A stretch of DNA of 64,000 nucleotides from Apostichopus japonicus (lineage: Eukaryota > Echinodermata > Holothuroidea > Aspidochirotida > Stichopodidae): NCBI RefSeq assembly GCF_037975245.1, contig NC_092567.1, positions 3,790,214 to 3,854,213 on the forward strand, given 5' to 3'. Made by a program: the position numbers and the translations under genes. Under the pieces are notes generated by a model. It had not been told where the DNA came from and made no database searches. It worked only from the letters and a program-made list of their open reading frames with translations. Positions 58,085-64,000 of the stretch are shown in pieces. Each line of letters begins with the position of its first letter. The stretch's first letter is position 1.

Positions 58085-58105
58085 AAAGTTTTTGGCGAAG
58101 AACAA

Positions 58106-58973
58106 TGAAATTCAGTTTCACCAGTTTAAAATAAATACAATATCCTAAAAATTTATATACCAGTTGGGGGTGCCTGTAAACAGTCTATACTCAACAATAT
58201 GTGTACCAGAATGGATAATCTGTGACCACACTAGGCTATTTGGCCTTTTAAAGAAAATTGTTTCTAACAATTCAAAATTTCTTGTAGATAACCAAACATA
58301 GGGGAGTGAAAAGTGGGAACGAGGGTTAAAAATATTACGAATATTATTTATCATCTAAATAATTCAACTTACTCAAGTAATATATCGTATAATACAGTAT
58401 TTTAATAAACTGGTACTGGTTCTGGTACTGGTAGTAGTGGTACTGGTTATGGTTAGGACAGGCGCCGTTGTGTTGGGCTCGTTGGTTAGGCTTCGTTAAC
58501 GTCGGGCCTACACCTAAATTTGTCGCTAACTCCCAAATCTGGTTTCAATCCTAATTTAATTTTCTAATACACTTTTATGGGTTGATCTTCGTTCCTAAGC
58601 ACATAAAAAAAAATTCTAAAGTATAATCTAAACTACAAACAAAAACTTGGTAGAAGTACTGCACTCCGACATCAACGTCTACGGACCTGGATAGGCATCG
58701 GCGGAAAGGTGACCAGACATCCGATAGACAATCTGCCGTTGGAGCAACCGTTGATTTTCCTAATTCCCTCCGTATGCGTAGCAGTGACGATATACATGGG
58801 TGGTGGTATACAAAAAGTTCCTTAATACTAGTAGGGCTATAAAAGTTAAAAGTTTTACCATAAAATAGGCGAATTATAAGTAAAACGTCTTCGTTTACTG
58901 TCTGCCTGCGATGATCTTTCTCCCGCTGCAAAAATGTTCCATAATTTTTCGATGGTGTGTTCCAGTTCTTAAA
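58106..58973 (-). other. leader region of the LTR element
   Basis: About 870 nt between the primer-binding site and the gag start. The frame 58575-58931 (118 codons, reverse) is open but has no recognised domain. A GGTACTGGTTCTGGTACTGG triplet-like repeat lies at 58411-58445. Confidence 0.45.
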
Positions 58974-58985
58974 CCGCTGCCACCA
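58974..58985 (-). other. putative tRNA primer-binding site
   Basis: The element strand reads TGGTGGCAGCGG, beginning four nucleotides inside the 5' LTR. TGG at this position pairs with the CCA end of a tRNA. I cannot name the tRNA with confidence. Confidence 0.6.
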
Positions 58986-58989
58986 AATA

Positions 58990-59622
58990 TGTAAGGCTTA
59001 TTTTAGGTAGTTCGGGAACGGTAAGCCCGGCCTTACACTGATACCGTAGAACCGAGCGTGAAACGTGAAATAATCAGGAAAAGCGGGTACTGGATAATAT
59101 ATGTCTTCTTTTATTGATTCAGGATAAAACTATAACTTTGGAACTTGAGATAATTAAAATGTAAAGAGCCCGAAGTCTACAGACGTAAATATAAATTACG
59201 GAGCCAACTTTTCTACGTCCGTAGACTTCGGGAGATAAACTTCAACTCCCGATAAATCTTTAAGAAACACTTAAACCCCTGATTCCAAAATAACAAATTA
59301 AGACGCGTTGCACAGGGCACACGCTCTGCCCTTGAACCCGATTGGTGTAAACTTTTAACTCACCCCTTACCAAACTCTTGATTGGTTGAGTGCCAACCTG
59401 ATATGCAGATGAGCATATGCAAATGGGCACTCAACCAATTCCAACCAGTTTGGCTGTCTTCCAACCCCGAATCATTTAAAACAAAAGATACGCTCCTAAT
59501 AGTGCGCGATTTATATCCCGCCACACCACAGCGCAAACCACCAATGCGCGAGCCATGGGTGACGTCATAATGACAATAACTAGAATACGCTTCACAATAC
59601 AATAACTAGAATACGCTTCACA
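58990..59622 (-). repeat. 5' LTR
   Basis: Identical to 54908-55540 at offset 4082 except G at 59264 for A at 55182. On the element strand it is the promoter-bearing copy, with TATA-like ATATAAAT at 59509-59516 and CRE at 59560-59567. Confidence 0.95.
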
Positions 59623-59626
59623 AAGA

Positions 59627-59860
59627 TAAACGTAAATGTCATTAACTAACGCATACTCTAATTCATTACCTGATATCCATTTTGTTCCTCGTATGCCTGT
59701 CAAAATCTGACATTCTGAGTCGCTTCGTTTGTTCGCAACGAGCACAGTGTGCAAAGCTGCTATATATTGTGTGTGGTGTTTTTCGTGTTTCGCGCAACTG
59801 GTAACGACAACTGGACCTATTTTGATGCCCATGGTTTGCGTGTGACGTCACAAATCGCCA
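59627..59860. other. P-element right subterminal region
   Basis: About 230 bp of P-element DNA beyond the LTR insertion. It contains the right subterminal repeat TGGACCTATTTT (59812-59823) and TGACGTCA at 59843-59850. A reverse open frame (59666-59869) is not recognised as coding. Confidence 0.55.
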
Positions 59861-59891
59861 GTTGGCCAAACTCTCTCTATATACGGCTCTG
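59861..59891 (-). repeat. P-element terminal inverted repeat, right
   Basis: 31 bp, exact inverse of 50935-50965. It is followed by ACTAGAGG (59892-59899) and then by TACGGCTCTG (59900-59909), a direct repeat of the last ten bases of the terminus (59882-59891). Confidence 0.95.
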
Positions 59892-59909
59892 ACTAGAGGT
59901 ACGGCTCTG

Positions 59910-61511
59910 GTTTACGTCTGCTATTGAGTAAATGAAGTGGCGCAATTTTAATTTCGAAACCATTTTACTTTTTAATTTCATGTGGCCATAAGTCTATTGG
60001 CTTTGAAATGATGTACGGGTTTTATAACTAAGTGGGCAAAATTAAGACAAAACCAGCTGTGAGTGCAACACCACGATCTAGTTGCTTCTGGAAAAACATG
60101 GACGAACGATTTCATTTTAATAACTATTTATTTAATTTATTATTATTAAAATTAATTGGAAAACTGTTTTATAGAGGCTCAAACTCAAAGCTCTAGGTCA
60201 TATTCAGTATATAACATTCAACTAATAATAAGTTAGGCTATTAAATAGGCTAACAATATTTCAGTCAGCCTGCTTGGTAAAAAACTGCAGGTTTCTCACA
60301 TAATTGGCTCAAATGTCCGACCTAAAAGATTTAGTAAGCTTGGTGATAATAATAATCATTTTGGAATGTTATAGATTGACTTGTATGAAGGCCTAGGCTA
60401 TAGCAGTAAAAGACAATGTTATGTACGATTACTAAATTGAGTTGAACCATTTTCTGTGATTTAAGATTTTTGAAGAGATAACAAAGTTTCTACAGTTTGT
60501 CTATGGATACTTTTTGTTAGCTAGAATGAAGTAATTGTTTTCGTAGAAAAGGTTAGGCATCAGCTCACCTTCAATGTTAACCGCTAGTCTTATTCCTCGC
60601 TTAATTTAAGATCCCTAAAGAAAACTCAGTGTCTCGATTGTGTTCTATTCAATTCCTTTATAGTTAAGATATGTTTAAACTTTTTTGACTTTTTTGATAA
60701 TCAGTCGACAACTAGGCTAAGATCTTCATTATTTATGACTCAGATTTGCTAAGCATGTCCAGCTCTTGCTAAAAGTAGTAATTCTAGATTTTCGCGGGTG
60801 ATGTTTGAGATTTCTAACATAGCCTAACTTTATTACTCTAGCCTATAGCATACCTAACTAAGTTTGACCTGGCCTTTGTACACATCCTAGCCTATGCCTC
60901 TATACCTTACCGTCAAATTATCTCACTGATGAATAATTGCTGTTTTAACTATTAACAGCGGTTCCTCTCCATTAAATAATCCATCTTAATAACCACTCAA
61001 CAAGTCAATGGTAACAAACAACTCCCACGAATATGGTACGTCTGCATCTCCACTAATATAACACTAAACCATTCATTGTCACTAGTGATATACACTATAT
61101 GTGAACAGGTAATTCAATAGCATGAGTCACCGATATTCATAAACAGGTGTTTCCTAGCTTTTCGCGGGTGATATTTGAGATTTATGACAGATATTTTTGC
61201 GCCAATAGAAATAAATGTATGTAACGTTATGCATGCCTGGTGGAAACAGACAGTTTAAAAACTGACGTCGATTGGGTATGTAGTAAGGAAGGGGTCGAGG
61301 AAGTGAATAATACAACACAACCTCTATCAAGTAGATCAAACTATCATTGACATTCCCCCTAGAGGTTGGGTGTTAGCCCCCCCCCCCCACAACCAACGGT
61401 TACAATTTGGGCCAAAAGCATATGTACACATTCCCCCACCCTAATATCTGCTAGTGGATGCATAACGAACAATAAACACAAATTAAATACCGTCTGTTTC
61501 AAATGATTTAA
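59910..61511. other. anonymous sequence, no gene seen
   Basis: AT-rich, with frequent TAGCCTA/TAGGCTA motifs and a duplicated phrase TTTTCGCGGGTGATRTTTGAGATTT (60789-60813 and 61159-61183). A C-run lies at 61377-61388. Confidence 0.35.
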
Positions 61512-61795
61512 AGGCAGGCGCGTAGCCAAGGAGAGAGGGGGGAGGGGGGCGACCGCCCCTTTCCTTGAGAATATTGTTTGTATTTTTTATGATGTCGCTA
61601 GTAATTTCAAAATAAAAAAATGCTTAGATACAACTAACAAGGCCTGGGAAGTGCCATTTCCAGCGATCTGGGAGGCATTTTCGGCCAAAATTTCCTTGTA
61701 CGCTTCGCGCCGACATATGGTGGCGCTCCGCTTAGATAGTTTGCCTACAGACTTCGCCCTCCCTTGGCAAATTCCTCGCTACGCCCCTTGTGAAG
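61512..61795 (-). repeat. GCGGAGCGCC-related repeat, second subfamily, reverse
   Basis: The inverse of 22010-22245, longer at both ends. On the reverse strand it begins AAGGGGCGTAGCGAGGAATT and finishes with GGCGGTCGCCCCC and the inverse of GCGCGTAGCCAAGG. Both ends thus carry GCGTAGC in inverted orientation, suggesting short terminal inverted repeats. The open frame 61651-61920 is repeat-derived. Confidence 0.75.
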
Positions 61796-62059
61796 GAGTA
61801 CATGTTTTATCCCCTCCCGACCAAACCTCTTTTTTAATGAATTACATTCCATGTCAGTGCTGGATTATTCAGCTAAATCTTTGCAGCAAAGAGAGTGTTA
61901 GGCAATCAAACGATGTTTAGTCTTTTCACGTACCTCGTGATTGCTCAAATCTAAATACTATGGCAACATTTCACCAATAATGTTCATAGTCAATTCATGT
62001 AGACCCCCACCCCCCTCTTTTCTTCTTCCCTTCACTTAGTACCATCCTCATCAAGAAAA
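61796..62059. other. anonymous sequence, no gene seen
   Basis: No recognisable feature apart from a C-rich run at 62004-62016. Confidence 0.35.
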
Positions 62060-62400
62060 GTTTATTTTTTGAGATAAAATAATTGAAATTTATATCGACA
62101 TTTTGATATAAAAATATCTAGTAAAAAGGTGAAAATTTAAAACAAAAAAGAAATCGACATTTTACACGAAGGGAATTAAAGAAGAGGTCGAAATAAATCG
62201 AAGAAGTTTAATCTTTAGATAAAGTAGTCTAGTGTTGAGAATTTCGGTTTAATTAAAAAAGGCAATTTTAAGACAAACTTGATATTCAAGAAAAGGGTTT
62301 CAATTTGGAGAAAGGGTTGAAATTCCCCAAAATATTCAAAATTTTCGGGATAAAGTAGTCAACATTTTGATATGGAAATTTGGAAAATGTTCAGTATTGA
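62060..62400. repeat. degenerate AT/GA-rich internal repeat
   Basis: Phrases TCGACATTTTGATATAAAAAT, AAATCGACATTTTACACG, AAAGTAGTCTAGTG and AAAGTAGTCAACATTTTGATAT recur without a fixed period. Not classified. Confidence 0.5.
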
Positions 62401-62684
62401 TGTGGGTCACAGTAATGACGAAATGTGAATTGTTTGTTTAATTGGGATGCCTCCCGACCACTTCCCCAACCTATTCATTTTTTGCTCCCTCCCTACGCCA
62501 ATCAAGTGATTGTCACATGTCTACATAGATATGGGGAAGGGTGTAGAACATAAAGGAGTAGGTACATCTTGTGGCTAATTTTTGTATATTTCTGATTAAG
62601 TCCATAAGCGGTAAGTTTGCCTCTCCAATCCTGAAAACGGATCAACTCTCCTGTATGGTTTAGTACCCAGTAACGTGGGTTCAC

Positions 62685-62885
62685 ATTCCAAAATTCTCCC
62701 GATCAATTTAGGAAGGGAAATGAACCTTTATGGTCAGACTATATGTGGCGAAAGTTATGACGGTGTTGCTGTTGAGTCGTTGAATGCAATTCCATGTAGG
62801 GTGTTGTAGGGGGGGGGGGGGGGCTCCGGCAGAAACAATTTTGAGGCGTATTTAGACTTTAAAGGTTGTCTAAACTTAAGGTTGT
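62685..62885 (+). repeat. diverged direct repeat, copy 1
   Basis: CAAAATTCTCCCGATCAATTTAGG, GTTGAATGCAATTCCATGTAG, a G-run (62811-62823) and CAATTTTGAGGCGTATTTAG align with 63317-63475 in the same order. Confidence 0.6.
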
Positions 62886-63284
62886 GCTAAAGAATACTAG
62901 TGTAAAGTTTGAAAACTGAACTAACCGATGTTAAAATCACTATTGTTCAATTGCATGGAAAATCAGAAAATACAGTCTTGCCCGTCCAGTTATTTGGTAA
63001 ATAGCCGTTGGGTGGACATGTTGCCCAACCAGTTATTATTCTTATATACAATAATGCCCGACAAAGAGGTACACATTATAGCATGTTACCTACATGTAGC
63101 CATGTACCACATCTTTATAGCAGATGTATAGGCTGTATACTACTTTACATATAACAGGGCATATATCGTTATTGTCATACACTGATGAAAGGCTACCTAT
63201 AGGGCCTTTAGATGAAATCGGATCGAAGGACTCGAACAATGGGACCCCTTCTCAGCGACCCCAATTGTAAATATGATTTCAAGG

Positions 63285-63500
63285 GTGGAGGGGGGGGGGT
63301 TGGAGCAGTAAATCTCAAATTCCTCCCGATTGACTTGGGTAGGGCCTGCACTGTTATGGAAAGGCTAGAATGGAAAGAAGAATTTAAAAAGGTGGCGGTG
63401 TGTTGGATGGCTTGTTGAAGGCAATTCCCATGTAGATCCGCCGCTGAAATTGTTTTGAAAATCTACTTTAAATGGTGTTCTCTGAGCATAATTAGACTAC
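63285..63500 (+). repeat. diverged direct repeat, copy 2
   Basis: A G-run at 63290-63298, CAAATTCCTCCCGATTGACTTGGG, GTTGAAGGCAATTCCCATGTAG, ATTGTTTTGAAAATCTACTT. Partner of 62685-62885; a further G-run follows at 63567-63581. The open frame 63212-63418 is repeat-derived. Confidence 0.6.
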
Positions 63501-64000
63501 AGTTAGGTCTTAAATTGGCTCCATACACCATTATTGCCAATAAATATTTTTAGGGTAAAGTCTGAGGGGGGGGGGGGGGGGCTGGGACGGGTGAACACCC
63601 GTAGCAGTGGCCTTCTTCTCAGCTGAATGTAACATCACAGACCTGTCAACCTGTTTGACCCCAAAATAGGGAGAATAACATTTTTTCAGGGCCAAAAATT
63701 AGGGAGATTAAGGGAAAATAGGGAGGTTGGTAATTTTCAACTGAAATGATATAAATACTCCTAACGTGTAGTTTACAGTACCGCTGACGTATAACTGGAC
63801 ATGGGTACGCCTACAGGATCGTATAAAGACGTTGACAAACAAAATGCCGCGTAGACGCCGCGTAGATACCGCGTGTAATCCCTGTACGAGTTTATACGCA
63901 GGAAATGCTATTGTGCTCCATGAATAGTCGCCGAAAGAATTAGTGAGATGTTTGAAACAGCCGTTTCTTAAATCGTAGTTAAAGACGTAATATTCACCTA
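63501..64000. other. anonymous sequence to the end of the window
   Basis: A G-run at 63567-63581 and a repeated TAGGGAG phrase at 63666-63725 (AAATAGGGAGAATA, ATTAGGGAGATTA, AAATAGGGAGGTTG). CACAGACCTGTCAACC at 63639-63654 could be a transposon end, but no partner lies in the window. Confidence 0.35.

Larger units (their letters stand above)
54908..59622 (-). mobile_element. internally deleted Ty3/gypsy-type LTR retrotransposon
   Basis: Two 633-bp LTRs (54908-55540 and 58990-59622), each with TG...CA ends, flank a 3,449-bp interior, and AAGA is duplicated on both sides (54904-54907, 59623-59626). The element reads on the reverse strand, so the right LTR is 5'. The order in the element is 5' LTR, a TGG-starting primer-binding site (58985 down to 58974), about 880 nt of leader, a short gag start (58084 to 57917), integrase (57911 to 56793), a 1.25-kb 3' region and the 3' LTR. 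Protease, reverse transcriptase and RNase H are missing, so it cannot reverse-transcribe itself. No envelope gene is present. The LTRs differ at one base (A at 55182, G at 59264), so insertion is recent. Confidence 0.93.
50935..59891 (+). mobile_element. P-element-superfamily DNA transposon carrying nested insertions
   Basis: The first 31 bases (50935-50965, starting CAGAGCCGTATATAG and ending TTTGGCCAAC) are the exact inverse of the last 31 (59861-59891). ACTAGAGG flanks both sides. A perfect 12-bp subterminal inverted repeat, AAAATAGGTCCA (51017-51028) and its inverse (59812-59823), lies 82 and 68 bp from the ends. Drosophila P elements likewise have 31-bp termini, internal inverted repeats and 8-bp duplications (established knowledge). 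Inside are a THAP-like domain (51110-51250) and a decayed transposase (about 53102-53705), both forward. Subtracting the 4,715-bp LTR element and its 4-bp duplication leaves about 4.2 kb. The termini are intact whereas the coding region is dead, so movement would need transposase supplied in trans. Confidence 0.93.

Noticed and set aside
58575-58931. 118-codon reverse frame in the LTR element leader as a gag or accessory gene
   Set aside because: It has no zinc knuckle, capsid-like or other recognisable motif. The likely gag start lies further on, at 58084.
54908-59622. Endogenous retrovirus with envelope
   Set aside because: No envelope-like frame lies between integrase and the 3' LTR. The integrase and gag stub fit an ordinary Ty3/gypsy-type retrotransposon.

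Overview
The window looks like a repeat-rich stretch of a metazoan nuclear genome, probably a marine invertebrate; an echinoderm or hemichordate-like deuterostome is a guess from the style of the repeats, not a demonstrated assignment. Open frames are short, splice-like signals occur, there are microsatellites and many poly(G)/poly(C) runs, and the recognisable proteins are those of eukaryotic transposons. Nothing resembles bacterial operons, rRNA or CRISPR, and I recognised no tRNA gene.

Layout, 1-20 kb: mostly anonymous AT-rich DNA, with a 20-bp tandem array carrying ten perfect CRE palindromes (551-750), a complete 401-bp non-autonomous hAT element with 8-bp target duplications (6527-6927), a TTA microsatellite followed by a frameshifted Myb/SANT-like domain (11162-11433), a 1.84-kb fold-back structure made of nested inverted arrays (12761-14596), and GC-rich 15-bp minisatellites in opposite orientations (14884-15182 and 15925-16202). 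20-34 kb: inverted copies of dispersed repeats, a 2-kb repeat present twice (24231-25936 and 31766-33985), and a 3.3-kb element with long inverted termini and possible TA duplications (25939-29274). 35-38 kb: the best host-gene candidate, a two-exon reverse-strand gene for a protein with two Cys2/His-Cys modules (37316 down to 35275), with a one-base homopolymer shift in exon 1. 42-49 kb: a CR1-like LINE remnant, tandem duplications and a possible single LRR exon (49439-49536).

The main discovery is at 50935-59891: an 8,957-bp P-element-superfamily transposon with perfect 31-bp terminal inverted repeats, perfect 8-bp target duplications (ACTAGAGG) and 12-bp subterminal inverted repeats. It contains a frameshifted THAP domain and a stop-riddled transposase in one frame. 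Inside it lie a LINE 3' fragment and, more recently, a Ty3/gypsy-type LTR retrotransposon (54908-59622; 633-bp LTRs differing at one base; 4-bp duplication AAGA). That retrotransposon has lost nearly everything between the start of gag and integrase but keeps an intact D,D35E integrase reading frame. The implied order is P-like transposon first, LTR element later; the LINE piece cannot be dated from the window.

No pathway or operon logic links the genes. All assignments come from reading the sequence by eye; no database search was made.
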